DNA of 64,000 nt from Clostridia bacterium. GTDB lineage: Bacteria > Bacillota > Clostridia > Oscillospirales > Acutalibacteraceae. The stretch covers positions 1 through 64,000 of the forward strand of contig JAKSQP010000011.1 in assembly GCA_024404025.1 (NCBI GenBank), written 5' to 3'. The notes under the pieces were generated by a model that was given only the letters and a program-made list of their open reading frames with translations, was not told the origin of the DNA and made no database searches. How positions within the stretch are numbered: position 1 is the stretch's first letter; every line of letters begins with the position of its first letter. Below, piece after piece: positions 16,949 to 25,706 of this stretch. The translations under genes and the position numbers were made by a program.

Positions 16949-18715
16949 ATGACAGTATTTGACATTTTTACACTTCTCGGAGGTCTTGCGTTCTTTCTTT
17001 TCGGAATGCACATCATGTCGAGCGGTCTTGAAAAAATCGCCGGCGGAAAACTTGAAATCATCTTAAGAAAAATGACCGATAAGCCCATCAAGGGTCTGCT
17101 TCTCGGCGCAGCGGTAACGGCGACTATTCAGTCTTCATCCGCCGTTACGGTTATGCTTGTCGGCCTTGTCAACTCGGGAATTATGAAGCTCGGCCAAACC
17201 ATCGGCGTTATTATGGGCTCAAACATCGGCACGACCCTCACCGCCTGGATACTTTCGCTTGCCGGCATTGAAAGCGACAATTTCTTTCTCAAAATGCTCA
17301 AGCCCTCATCCTTCTCGCCCATCATCGCCCTTGTGGGTATAATAATGATAATGGCATCAAAAAGGGAAAAGGTCAAGGATGTCGGTTCCTCGCTTATGGG
17401 ATTTGCCGTTCTTATGTACGGCATGCAGCTTATGAGCAGCGCAACAACGCCCCTTTCCGAATCCGAAAAATTCGGCCAGATGCTCATTTATTTCAAAAAT
17501 CCCCTGCTCGGCGTTCTCGTCGGTCTTGTAATAACGGGTATCGTTCAGAGCTCCGCCGCAACAATCGGTATTCTTCAGGCTCTTTCGATGACCGGCGCCA
17601 TCACTTACAGCATGGCGATTCCCATCATCATGGGCGAAAATATCGGCACCTGCGTGACCTCGCTTCTTTCAAGTATCGGAGTAAGCAAGGATGCAAAGAG
17701 AGTTTCTTTCATCCATATTATGATAAAGGTCATCGGCACGGTATTTTATCTTACAATCTATTTTGCACTTGATATAGCTATCGGATTCACTTTCTCCGAC
17801 GATGCGGCTTCGCCGGTCGGAATAGCTGTTGTTCATACCATATTCAACATTGCAACAACGGTTCTTCTCTTCCCGTTCTCGAAATTCCTTGAAAAATTCG
17901 CTCTCAAGGTTATCAAGGATAACGGCAAGGACGAAAAGAAGGCATTCATTGATGACCGTCTTCTCAACTCCCCCTCGCTTGCAATTTCGGAATGCAAATC
18001 CAAAACGATTTTTATGTCCCGCACCGCAAAGGATTCTCTCTTTGATTCGATCTCTCTTCTTTCAGATTACGATAACAAGGTTGCAGACCGCATTCTCAAA
18101 TATGAAGAAACTCTCGACGAGCTTGAAGACAGCCTCGGCACATTCCTCGTTAAGCTCTCAAGCCGTGAGCTTTCCAAGGAAGACAGCAACACCATTTCAA
18201 TTCTTCTTCACACTATCGGTGATTTTGAAAGAATCGGCGACCACGCAGTCAACATTCTTAAGGTTGCAAAAGAAATCAGCGATAAGGGCATCAGCTTTTC
18301 GGACGAAGCAACCGCAGAGCTTAAAACAGCAACCGATGCAATAACTGAGATCCTTGACATCACAATTGATGCGTTCTGCCACGGAAACGCAACTCTCGCC
18401 CTTGAGGTTGAGCCTCTTGAGCAGGTTATAGATAATCTTCTTTCCGAAATCAAAGACAGACACATCCAGCGCCTTACCGGCGGCAACTGCACGATTGAGC
18501 TCGGATTCGTTCTTTCTGACCTTATCACAAACTACGAAAGAGTTTCCGACCATTGCTCCAACATTGCAGTTTGCATAATTCAGATAAGCAACTCCGTTTT
18601 CGACACTCACGGCTACCTCAACAATTATAAATCATCCGAGGCAGGCAAATTTGTTGAAACATTTGAGCTTTATAAAGAGAAATATAATCTTCCGAAAAAA
18701 AGAAAGGATGCATAA
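16949..18715 (+). CDS. Na/Pi cotransporter family protein with PhoU-like domain
   Basis: A 588-residue membrane protein; ATG behind CGGAGGA. Two inverted Na/Pi-cotransport repeats carry the family motifs IQSSSAVTV (about residue 60) and VQSSAATIG (about residue 200), each with a nearby GxNIGT signature (GSNIGTTLT, GENIGTCVT). Eight or more membrane segments are followed by about 230 residues of helical, cytoplasmic PhoU-like sequence (HTIGDFERIGDHAVNI; DLITNYERVSDHCSNI). It is expected to import or sense phosphate with sodium. The stop is separated by 1 bp from the next gene, so the two are co-transcribed. Confidence 0.92.
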   Translation: MTVFDIFTLLGGLAFFLFGMHIMSSGLEKIAGGKLEIILRKMTDKPIKGLLLGAAVTATIQSSSAVTVMLVGLVNSGIMKLGQTIGVIMGSNIGTTLTAWILSLAGIESDNFFLKMLKPSSFSPIIALVGIIMIMASKREKVKDVGSSLMGFAVLMYGMQLMSSATTPLSESEKFGQMLIYFKNPLLGVLVGLVITGIVQSSAATIGILQALSMTGAITYSMAIPIIMGENIGTCVTSLLSSIGVSKDAKRVSFIHIMIKVIGTVFYLTIYFALDIAIGFTFSDDAASPVGIAVVHTIFNIATTVLLFPFSKFLEKFALKVIKDNGKDEKKAFIDDRLLNSPSLAISECKSKTIFMSRTAKDSLFDSISLLSDYDNKVADRILKYEETLDELEDSLGTFLVKLSSRELSKEDSNTISILLHTIGDFERIGDHAVNILKVAKEISDKGISFSDEATAELKTATDAITEILDITIDAFCHGNATLALEVEPLEQVIDNLLSEIKDRHIQRLTGGNCTIELGFVLSDLITNYERVSDHCSNIAVCIIQISNSVFDTHGYLNNYKSSEAGKFVETFELYKEKYNLPKKRKDA

Positions 18716-18716
18716 T

Positions 18717-19160
18717 ATGAAAAAATCAAGAATCATTGCCGCTATTCTCGTTTTGATAACCGTTGCTTCGCTTTTCTGCTCCTGCGGAACAGGCAGCGCA
18801 GAAAAAGAAACCAAGCCGCAGGTCGTTACGAATGCAAATGCAAATCCGATAACACAGCTCGGAAACGGCGCAAACAGATTCATTTTCAATGTTGTTGATA
18901 AAGATGGCAAGCTCTATGAATTCGCAATTAACACAGACGAAACAACAGTCGGCGCCGCTCTTGAAAAAATCGGTATGATAAAAGGTACAAAAGGTCCTTA
19001 CGGGCTGTATGTCACCATTGTCAACAGCATCAAGGCGGAATACGAAACAGACGGCTGCTACTGGGCATTCTATATAGGCGATGAGCTTGCATCAACCGGA
19101 GTTGATGCCGTTGAAATCGTTGAAGGCGAAACTTACACATTCAGAGTTGAAAAAGCATAA
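18717..19160 (+). CDS. DUF4430-domain lipoprotein
   Basis: A 147-residue secreted protein. The ATG at 18717 follows AGAAAGGA and lies 1 bp after the transporter stop. The signal peptide ends at a Cys-rich site (LFCSCG), so it is probably a lipoprotein. The rest is a DUF4430 (transcobalamin-like C-terminal) domain, with GAALEKIGMI, GPYGLYVTIVNS, CYWAFYIG and GVDAVEIVEGETYTFRV. Such domains occur in surface or binding proteins, some linked to cobalamin. Why it is paired with a phosphate transporter is not clear. Confidence 0.85.
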   Translation: MKKSRIIAAILVLITVASLFCSCGTGSAEKETKPQVVTNANANPITQLGNGANRFIFNVVDKDGKLYEFAINTDETTVGAALEKIGMIKGTKGPYGLYVTIVNSIKAEYETDGCYWAFYIGDELASTGVDAVEIVEGETYTFRVEKA

Positions 19161-19163
19161 TTT

Positions 19164-19240
19164 AAAGACCGGTGAAAAAGGGCAAATATTCATAAAATGT
19201 TTTATGAAGTGCCGCATAACACCGGTCTTTTCTTTTTTTC
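19164..19240 (+). terminator. Compound terminator with an internal hairpin
   Basis: AAAGACCGGTG (19164-19174) pairs with CACCGGTCTTT (19220-19230), followed by TCTTTTTTTC. The long loop holds its own perfect hairpin, TTCATAAAA/TTTTATGAA (19189-19208). Confidence 0.9.
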
Positions 19241-19242
19241 GA

Positions 19243-19271
19243 TTGACTATTTTAAAATAATTATATATAAT
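19243..19271 (+). promoter_or_regulatory. Promoter of the lipoprotein-GH2-WYL-DUF3798 operon
   Basis: TTGACT (19243-19248) and TATAAT (19266-19271) with an ideal 17 bp spacing, starting only a few bases after the preceding terminator. Confidence 0.85.
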
Positions 19272-19303
19272 ATTAAAAAAATTATGATTAATAAGGTGAT
19301 TTT

Positions 19304-19858
19304 TTGAAAAAGACAGTTTCAATTCTCTGCATCGCAGTTCTTCTTATCTGCGCAGGCTGTTCAAAAAAACCGACCGAAAAGGAAATAAGCAATTATATCG
19401 GGGAAGGAATGATGACTAATTTCAGACTTCTTTTCAGCGAAAATGAATTTTTTGTCAATGAAGTTTTCATCAATTCACATCTTCCCGTCAATGCTTCCGA
19501 AACCGTTCAGAAAGACGGAAAGACCTATGCAAAGGTCATTTCGGATAAATACGGAAGCTTTCAGGCTCTTGAATCGGCAGTCAGAGCCGTTTACAGCGCA
19601 GAAGCATCCGAAAAGCTTCTTAAGGAAAAGAATTTTTATGCCGACATCAACGGCTCGCTTTATTTTGACACAAGCGCCGACTTTGAGAAAACCGAAGGTC
19701 CCGTCTGGAATTTTGAAAAGATAAAAACCGTTTCCACCGGTGAAAAAGAATATGTTTTCGGCATTCCGTGCAAAAACGGCAAAAAGACCTCCTCTTCCGA
19801 ATTCAAAGTCATTCTCGACAATAACGACTGGCGGCTTGCGGAAGTCTACACAAAATAA
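19304..19858 (+). CDS. Small lipoprotein of unknown function
   Basis: A 184-residue lipoprotein; TTG start at 19304 with TAAGGTG 7 bases upstream and no better start nearby. The signal peptide ends in the lipobox ICAGC (Cys about residue 18). The mature part is soluble, lysine-rich and unrecognised. It is the first gene of an operon with the GH2 enzyme (21 bp gap), the WYL regulator and the DUF3798 lipoprotein. Confidence 0.75.
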   Translation: MKKTVSILCIAVLLICAGCSKKPTEKEISNYIGEGMMTNFRLLFSENEFFVNEVFINSHLPVNASETVQKDGKTYAKVISDKYGSFQALESAVRAVYSAEASEKLLKEKNFYADINGSLYFDTSADFEKTEGPVWNFEKIKTVSTGEKEYVFGIPCKNGKKTSSSEFKVILDNNDWRLAEVYTK

Positions 19859-19879
19859 TTCATAACAGGAGAAACAGAA

Positions 19880-21637
19880 ATGAGCAGCATAAGAACACAA
19901 TGGTTTGATAAGGTTGACCGCAACTGCCCCCTCAATGAATATCCCCGCCCGCAGTTTGAAAGAAAAGACTGGCTTTGCCTCAACGGCGAATATGAATATG
20001 CAATCACGGCCGAAAATGCCGAAAAACCCGAAAAATTCGACGGCACTATCCTTGTTCCGTTTTCGGTTGAATCCGAGCTCGGCGGAGTCGGAAAAGCTCT
20101 CAAGCCCGATGAAAGGCTATGGTATCGCCGCTTCTTCACTCTCGGTGATGAATTTGAATGCAAGAGAACGATTCTTCATTTTGAAGCAGTTGACTGGCAG
20201 TGCAGCGTATGGGTCAATTCAAAATTCATAGGCGAGCATACCGGCGGCTATAATCCGTTTTCGTTTGATATAACAGATGCTCTCGCTGACGGCGAAAATG
20301 AGCTTGTTATCAGGGTTTATGACCCGACTGACGAAGGCCACCAGCAAAGAGGCAAACAGATTCTTCACACAAAAGGATTTTGGTATACCGCAACCTCCGG
20401 AATATGGCAGACTGTATGGCTTGAGCCGGTCAACAATTACAGAATCGAAAGCATAAAGCTGCTTCCTGATATTGATAAAAGCGTTATCAAAGCCGAAGTA
20501 AAACACAATTGCAGCAAAGCCTGCAAGCTTTATGCAAAGGTTTTTGACGGCGAAAAGGTTATTTTTGACGGTGAAATTTCAGAAAAAACGGAAATCGGAA
20601 TTCCCGATGAAAAACTCTGGAGTCCGGAATCTCCGTTCCTTTACACAGTTCTTTTCGCTCTCGATTATGCGGGAATAAAGGACGAAGTTTCAAGCTATTT
20701 CGGAATGAGAAAGTTTTCGATCATGAACGATGAAAACGGAATTCCGAGACTTGCTCTCAATAATAAGCCCTATTTTCAGAAAGGTCTTCTTGATCAGGGC
20801 TATTGGCCCGAAAGCCAGCTCACCGCTCCGACCGACGAAGCGATGATATTCGACATAGAAAAGATGAAAGAGCTCGGTTATAATATGCTTCGCAAGCATA
20901 TCAAAAAAGAGCCTTTAAGATGGTATTATCATTGCGACAGGCTCGGAATGCTCGTCTGGCAGGATATGATAAGCGGCGGCAAGCCTCTCAATCTCGTGCT
21001 TGCCGGAGGTCTGCCGAATATAAATGTTCATGTTAAAGATAATATGTATTCGGCGTTCAACAGAAACAAGCCCGAATGGAGAGAAGAATTCAAATCGGAA
21101 TTGTTTGAAATGATCAGCACCCTTTATAACTGCGTTTCGATCTGCTGTTGGGTCCCGTTCAATGAAGGCTGGGGTCAGTTTGACGCAAAGGAAATCGGCA
21201 TTGCGATCAAGAATGCCGATCCTTCAAGGTTTGTTGACCATGCAAGCGGTTGGCACGACCAGATGGGTCCCGATTTCAAAAGCGTTCATAAATATATATT
21301 TCCCGTTCATGCGCCCACAAAGCTCCGCACCGCAGGCAGGCCCTATGTTTTAAGCGAATACGGCGGATACAGCTGGAATATCCTCAACCATGTATGGAAT
21401 TTCAAAAAATCCTTCGGTTATGTTAAATTTGAAAGCAAGGATACCCTTTCGGCAGCTTACAGAAAGCTTCACGATGAGCAGATAATTCCGCTCATCAAAA
21501 AAGGCCTGTGCGCCACCGTTTATACACAGGTCAGCGATGTTGAGTTTGAGGTCAACGGAGTTTATACTTATGACCGTGAAATACTCAAGCTTGATGCAAA
21601 TATGCTTAAGGCAATCAATTCAAAACTCACCTATTGA
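19880..21637 (+). CDS. Glycoside hydrolase family 2 enzyme (beta-galactosidase/glucuronidase-like)
   Basis: A 585-residue cytoplasmic GH2 enzyme; ATG with AACAGGAGA upstream. The sugar-binding jelly-roll domain comes first (LWYRRFFTL, VWVNSKFIGEHTGGYNPF), then an Ig-like domain and the TIM barrel. The acid/base Glu is in VPFNEGWGQ and the nucleophile Glu in VLSEYGGYS. It lacks the C-terminal domains of large LacZ proteins. The exact sugar (beta-galactoside, glucuronide or mannoside) is not certain. The neighbouring WYL regulator and DUF3798 binding-like protein suggest an inducible glycan-use operon. Confidence 0.9.
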   Translation: MSSIRTQWFDKVDRNCPLNEYPRPQFERKDWLCLNGEYEYAITAENAEKPEKFDGTILVPFSVESELGGVGKALKPDERLWYRRFFTLGDEFECKRTILHFEAVDWQCSVWVNSKFIGEHTGGYNPFSFDITDALADGENELVIRVYDPTDEGHQQRGKQILHTKGFWYTATSGIWQTVWLEPVNNYRIESIKLLPDIDKSVIKAEVKHNCSKACKLYAKVFDGEKVIFDGEISEKTEIGIPDEKLWSPESPFLYTVLFALDYAGIKDEVSSYFGMRKFSIMNDENGIPRLALNNKPYFQKGLLDQGYWPESQLTAPTDEAMIFDIEKMKELGYNMLRKHIKKEPLRWYYHCDRLGMLVWQDMISGGKPLNLVLAGGLPNINVHVKDNMYSAFNRNKPEWREEFKSELFEMISTLYNCVSICCWVPFNEGWGQFDAKEIGIAIKNADPSRFVDHASGWHDQMGPDFKSVHKYIFPVHAPTKLRTAGRPYVLSEYGGYSWNILNHVWNFKKSFGYVKFESKDTLSAAYRKLHDEQIIPLIKKGLCATVYTQVSDVEFEVNGVYTYDREILKLDANMLKAINSKLTY

Positions 21638-21657
21638 TAAAGGAGAAACTTTTTTAT

Positions 21658-22605
21658 ATGGCAAATCCCAGAATACGAATCATCAATCTCGTTGAAATAT
21701 TCAATGTTTATTCGGACGAGCTTCATATTATTTCTGCGGATGAACTGATTGAAAGGCTCGCTAAATACGGCCATAATATAAATAAAAGAGTTCTTATTGA
21801 AGATATAAAGTCCATCAGGGAATCCGGATTCGATATTGTCAGCGTTGCCTCTCCCAAAAAAGGCTTCTATCTTGCCAGACCTTTCAACGCCGAAACGATG
21901 CACATCATTCAAAAAGCAATGCTTTCTTCTTCGCTTGTTTCTCAAAGGGAAAGAGAAGATGTAAGAAGCGCCATAGAAAGAACTCTCGGCAATGAAGAAT
22001 TCAACATAATGACAAACACAACGATAAATCTGATTCCGAAGGTTGAAGACAATGACATCCCTCTTGCTGTTATTTATAAATTGAGAAAAGCAATTGCCGA
22101 ACGCAGGCAGGCTCTGATAACCGTTGCCGGCCTCGAACCGGGCGATATGTTTTCAACTTCAAAAGCGGAAGAAGCGTTCGTTGTCAACCCTTATATCCTC
22201 GGAATCAGCAATTGCAGCTTTTCGCTGTATTTTTCATGCCCATCAACGCCCTCAAAGCCCGAATATATAAGATTGAGACGTATTTCATCGGTTAAACTGC
22301 TTGATTGCGCTCAAAACAGAAAATCCGAGCTTGATATCAACAAATCCGTCGGTTATTTCGGAAAAGTGCCTCCGTTTGATCTTGCGGTCAAATCAAAGCA
22401 CCTTGTTTTCAGGCTTAAAACAAAAGATATTGAATATATTGACCATGTTTTTGAGCTTCCCATTGAATACAAAAAAGACGAACGGGATGGCTTCTGCCTC
22501 GCAAGAGTCAACACCGTTTTCAACGCAAGGCTTCTCGGATGCCTTTACTATCTGAAAGATAAAATCGAACTTATTGAGCCGAAATCGCTTGACGATATAA
22601 TTTAA
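21658..22605 (+). CDS. WYL-domain transcriptional regulator
   Basis: A 315-residue regulator; the ATG at 21658 follows AAAGGAGA. The N-terminal about 80 residues form a winged helix-turn-helix (IISADELIERL...NKRVLIEDIKSIRESGFDI) like those of the DeoR/HTH_11 class. The C-terminal part is WYL-like, with VVNPYILGISNCSFSLYF in place of the usual NPY/WYL motif. It probably controls its own operon in response to a small ligand. It lies 20 bp after the GH2 gene and 15 bp before the lipoprotein gene. Confidence 0.85.
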   Translation: MANPRIRIINLVEIFNVYSDELHIISADELIERLAKYGHNINKRVLIEDIKSIRESGFDIVSVASPKKGFYLARPFNAETMHIIQKAMLSSSLVSQREREDVRSAIERTLGNEEFNIMTNTTINLIPKVEDNDIPLAVIYKLRKAIAERRQALITVAGLEPGDMFSTSKAEEAFVVNPYILGISNCSFSLYFSCPSTPSKPEYIRLRRISSVKLLDCAQNRKSELDINKSVGYFGKVPPFDLAVKSKHLVFRLKTKDIEYIDHVFELPIEYKKDERDGFCLARVNTVFNARLLGCLYYLKDKIELIEPKSLDDII

Positions 22606-22620
22606 AAGGAGTGCTTCACA

Positions 22621-23766
22621 ATGTTTAAAAAATTTTTGGCAGCCATCCTTGCGCTGACCTTTGTTTTTGCGTTTGCAGCCTGCGGAAAGGAAAGCAAAGA
22701 ATTTGTTAATCCTCCCGCAAAAAAAGTTGCAATTCTTGTTGCTCCGAAATCAGAATATCCGGAAGAATATCTTGCAGCTCAAAATCTTGCAAAGCAATAT
22801 CCCGACAAGATAATAATCAGGGAGTTTTCAGACAGCAGAGAGCTTTATGCAGGGGTACCCGATGAAATTTCGATCTCGGTTGAGCTTGCCGGGAACGCCG
22901 ACATCGGAGCAATTATTTATCCGAGAGCAACCGGCAACATAATAACCGCTGTTGAAGAGGCAAAAGCAAGAAACAATGCCCTTCATTTTATCTGCACAGA
23001 GCCCGAATGCTCCGTTGATGCTCTTTCTCCCCTGGTTGATTCAGTTGTCACGGTTGACTGGGAAAAAGCCGCAAACGAAATTATTGACAGAGCAAAAGAG
23101 CAGGGAGCCGAATATTTTCTCATGTTCTCGATCAACCGCCATATCGGCAGTAATTCGCTCTTTGCCGCCGAAAGAGAATATTTTGAAATTGCCTGCAAGG
23201 CAAAAGGCATCAAGTTTGTTTATGACAACGCATTTGATACCCATGATGCCGGCGGAATCGAAAAGGCAAAGCTCTATGTTAAGGAATCCGTTGCCAGGCA
23301 GATTCTCAACAACAAAATCCCCAAAACAAATGTTGCTCTTTTCTCAACAGACAGCGCAGTTCAGACCGCTCTGATCGAAATTGCAAACAAAAAGAATATG
23401 ATTTATGTTTCACCTGCCGTCCCCTCGGCTTACAGCGGCATCGGAGAAGCTTATCCCGTTGACACCGAGCAGAGCTTTGATGAATATGTCAATGCCCTTA
23501 AAGTTGCCGTTGCCGCAGACAGCGAGCAGAATGCAAAGCTTTCTGTTTATAACTATCCCCTTTCCGTTGAGATGACAAACTGTGCAGTTTATACCGCTTT
23601 TGACATTCTCAACGGAAGAACAACTCCCGAAAATCTTACTGAAAGAACAAAAATGAGATTTGCGGACAATGCCACATCCAAAGAACTGACCGTAACCGTC
23701 CACAAAGATGAATTGCTTTCAAACGTTTTTCAGGTTTACTGCCCCGGATTTGAAAATATCGCATAA
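22621..23766 (+). CDS. DUF3798 periplasmic-binding-like lipoprotein
   Basis: A 381-residue lipoprotein of the DUF3798 family; ATG with AAAGGAG upstream. The lipobox is AFAAC (Cys about residue 21). The mature part has two alternating alpha/beta lobes (KKVAILVAPKSEYPEEYL; IGAIIYPRATGNI; EYFLMFSINRHIGSNS; KTNVALFSTDS), as in type I binding proteins such as the BMP/ribose class. It may bind a nucleoside, sugar or autoinducer-like ligand, but no permease is encoded nearby. Last gene of the operon. Confidence 0.85.
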   Translation: MFKKFLAAILALTFVFAFAACGKESKEFVNPPAKKVAILVAPKSEYPEEYLAAQNLAKQYPDKIIIREFSDSRELYAGVPDEISISVELAGNADIGAIIYPRATGNIITAVEEAKARNNALHFICTEPECSVDALSPLVDSVVTVDWEKAANEIIDRAKEQGAEYFLMFSINRHIGSNSLFAAEREYFEIACKAKGIKFVYDNAFDTHDAGGIEKAKLYVKESVARQILNNKIPKTNVALFSTDSAVQTALIEIANKKNMIYVSPAVPSAYSGIGEAYPVDTEQSFDEYVNALKVAVAADSEQNAKLSVYNYPLSVEMTNCAVYTAFDILNGRTTPENLTERTKMRFADNATSKELTVTVHKDELLSNVFQVYCPGFENIA

Positions 23767-23771
23767 TACAA

Positions 23772-23805
23772 AAAACTGCGAAGGAGTTTTTTCCTTCGCA
23801 GTTTT
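23772..23805. terminator. Bidirectional terminator between convergent genes
   Basis: AAAACTGCGAAGGA (23772-23785) pairs with TCCTTCGCAGTTTT (23792-23805), with Ts on both sides. It serves the DUF3798 operon and the minus-strand HAD phosphatase gene. Confidence 0.95.
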
Positions 23806-23810
23806 CATTT

Positions 23811-24461
23811 TCAGCGTGTGATAATATTTAATATTTCCTCCGGCGAATCAACAATATAATCGGCGTTGTTTTCTTCAAGCACCTTTCTGCCTCTGAATCC
23901 CCAGGTCACTCCGATAATGGGTATTCCGGAATTCTTTGCCGTCAGGCAGTCAACCTCGGAGTCGCCGATATAAACCGAATTCTGCTTTGATGCTCCGAGC
24001 TTTTCAATTGCATACCATACGCCGTCGGGCTGAGGCTTCTGGGCAACGCCGTCAATCTGACCGATAATTATTTCAAAATCATCTTTGAAAAACTCATTCA
24101 TAATTGCGTCTGCCGCATCCTGCGTTTTGTTGGTCACAACGGCAAGCTTAACGCCATTTTTCTTCAGCTTCTCAACAAGCCCGCAAATGCCGTTATACGG
24201 CCTTGTTTTATTCATCGAATTTGTTATATAGTGCGCCTTGAAAGCTTTCAGGCAGCTTTCCCGAAGCTCCTCAGAGGTGTTTTCGGGTACACTTCTGAAA
24301 ACAAGCTTTTTTACGCCGTTGCCGACAAATGTACGCACTTCTTCAAGGCTTCTTTCAGGCATTCCATGCTGCTCAAGAGCAAAGTTTATACTGTCCTTCA
24401 AATCCTCAAGAGTATCTATAAGTGTGCCGTCAAGGTCAAAAATTACCGCTTCGTATTTCAT
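23811..24461 (-). CDS. HAD-superfamily phosphatase, phosphoglycolate phosphatase-like
   Basis: A 216-residue hydrolase; the ATG at 24461 follows GAGGG by five bases. HAD motif I is FDLDGTLIDT (nucleophile Asp near residue 8), motif II VVTNKT, motif III Lys in QKPQPDG and motif IV YIGDSEVDC. The helical cap sits between motifs I and II. It most resembles Gph/PpaX enzymes, which remove phosphate from phosphoglycolate or release phosphate from pyrophosphate; the substrate is not certain. It lies downstream of dnaJ past a terminator. Confidence 0.9.
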   Translation of the reverse strand: MKYEAVIFDLDGTLIDTLEDLKDSINFALEQHGMPERSLEEVRTFVGNGVKKLVFRSVPENTSEELRESCLKAFKAHYITNSMNKTRPYNGICGLVEKLKKNGVKLAVVTNKTQDAADAIMNEFFKDDFEIIIGQIDGVAQKPQPDGVWYAIEKLGASKQNSVYIGDSEVDCLTAKNSGIPIIGVTWGFRGRKVLEENNADYIVDSPEEILNIITR

Positions 24462-24477
24462 ATTTTCCCTCATAAAA

Positions 24478-24505
24478 AGAGGCATACTTTTTGCGGTATG
24501 CCTCT
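24478..24505 (-). terminator. Terminator of the heat-shock operon
   Basis: On the minus strand, AGAGGCATAC pairs with GTATGCCTCT around an 8-base loop and is followed by TTTTT, just past the dnaJ stop codon. It sits upstream of the HAD phosphatase gene. Confidence 0.9.
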
Positions 24506-24510
24506 GATTT

Positions 24511-25680
24511 TTAATTTTTGAATTTATCAAAAAAGCTTGATTTCTTCTGCGAAGAGCCTGCCGGCGCACCTCTCTTTATTCCAAGCTCCGTTTCAAGCTC
24601 CATAAGAAGGTCTCTCTGCTTCTGCGTAAGATTCTTCGGAGTGTCAACAATGATTTTAACAAGCTGGTCTCCTCTGCCTCTGCCGTTAATGACCTGAATT
24701 CCCTTGCCTGCAAGCTTAAACACAGTTTCTGACTGCGTGCCTGCCGGAATGTCAAACTTAACATCGCCGTCAAGGGTCGGAATGCGCAGATTATCGCCGA
24801 GAGCAGCCTGGGTAAAGCTGATATGTTGCTCAAGCCATACATTATAGCCGTCACGCTCAAAGAACGGATGCGGCCTGACAACAACAACGACCTTAAGATC
24901 GCCTCTCGGTCCGCCGTTAACGCCTGCGTTGCCGGCTCCGCTTATGCTGAACACCTGGCGGTTATCAATACCTGCAGGAACATTGACTTCAACCGAAACC
25001 TTGTTTGAGCTTCTGCCTGCTCCCCGGCACTTCTGGCACGGATCTTCAATAACCTTGCCCTTGCCCTGGCATTTTGTGCACGCCTTTTGAGTCTGAATAA
25101 CGCCGAATGGCGTTCTCTGCTGAACATTCACGTGACCTCTGCCGCCGCATTCGGGGCAGGTTTTGGCTGATGTGCCGGCTTTTGCGCCCGTGCCGTTGCA
25201 TTCATGGCAGGTATCAACTCTGTTGACTTCAACCGTTCTCTTGCAACCCTTTGCAGCTTCTTCAAACGAAATCGTAACTCTCGTCTGAATATCCTCGCCC
25301 CTTCTCGGGCCGTTGGGATCGGCTCTTCTTCCGCCGCCTCCGAAACCGCCGCCGAAAAATGAGCCGAATATATCTCCGAGATCGATTCCGTCATCTCCGA
25401 AGCCTCCGAAGCCTCCGAATCCGCCGCCGGGGCCGCCTGCACCGTAGTTGGGATCAACTCCGGCATGGCCGAACTGATCATAACGGGCCTTCTTCTGGCT
25501 GTCCGAAAGCACCTCATAAGCTTCGTTTGCTTCTTTGAATTTTGCCTCGGCTGCAGTATCGCCCGGATTAAGGTCCGGGTGATACTGTTTGGCTTTTTTT
25601 CTGTATGCTTTTTTTATTTCATCCTCGCTCGCATTTTTATCAATGCCGAGGACTTCATAATAATCTCGTTTATCTGCCAA
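24511..25680 (-). CDS. dnaJ: Chaperone protein DnaJ
   Basis: A 389-residue type I J-protein that delivers unfolded proteins to DnaK and stimulates its ATPase. The J-domain has YHPDLN (His-Pro-Asp at about residues 33-35), then a long Gly/Phe-rich segment with GGFGGFGG. Four zinc-binding CxxCxGxG repeats follow ([32 protein letters not shown]), then the substrate-binding C-terminal domains. ATG behind AAAGGAG. Last gene of the CIRCE-controlled operon. Confidence 0.98.
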   Translation of the reverse strand: MADKRDYYEVLGIDKNASEDEIKKAYRKKAKQYHPDLNPGDTAAEAKFKEANEAYEVLSDSQKKARYDQFGHAGVDPNYGAGGPGGGFGGFGGFGDDGIDLGDIFGSFFGGGFGGGGRRADPNGPRRGEDIQTRVTISFEEAAKGCKRTVEVNRVDTCHECNGTGAKAGTSAKTCPECGGRGHVNVQQRTPFGVIQTQKACTKCQGKGKVIEDPCQKCRGAGRSSNKVSVEVNVPAGIDNRQVFSISGAGNAGVNGGPRGDLKVVVVVRPHPFFERDGYNVWLEQHISFTQAALGDNLRIPTLDGDVKFDIPAGTQSETVFKLAGKGIQVINGRGRGDQLVKIIVDTPKNLTQKQRDLLMELETELGIKRGAPAGSSQKKSSFFDKFKN

Positions 25681-25706
25681 GGGGATTACTCCTTTTCAGA
25701 GCTGAA

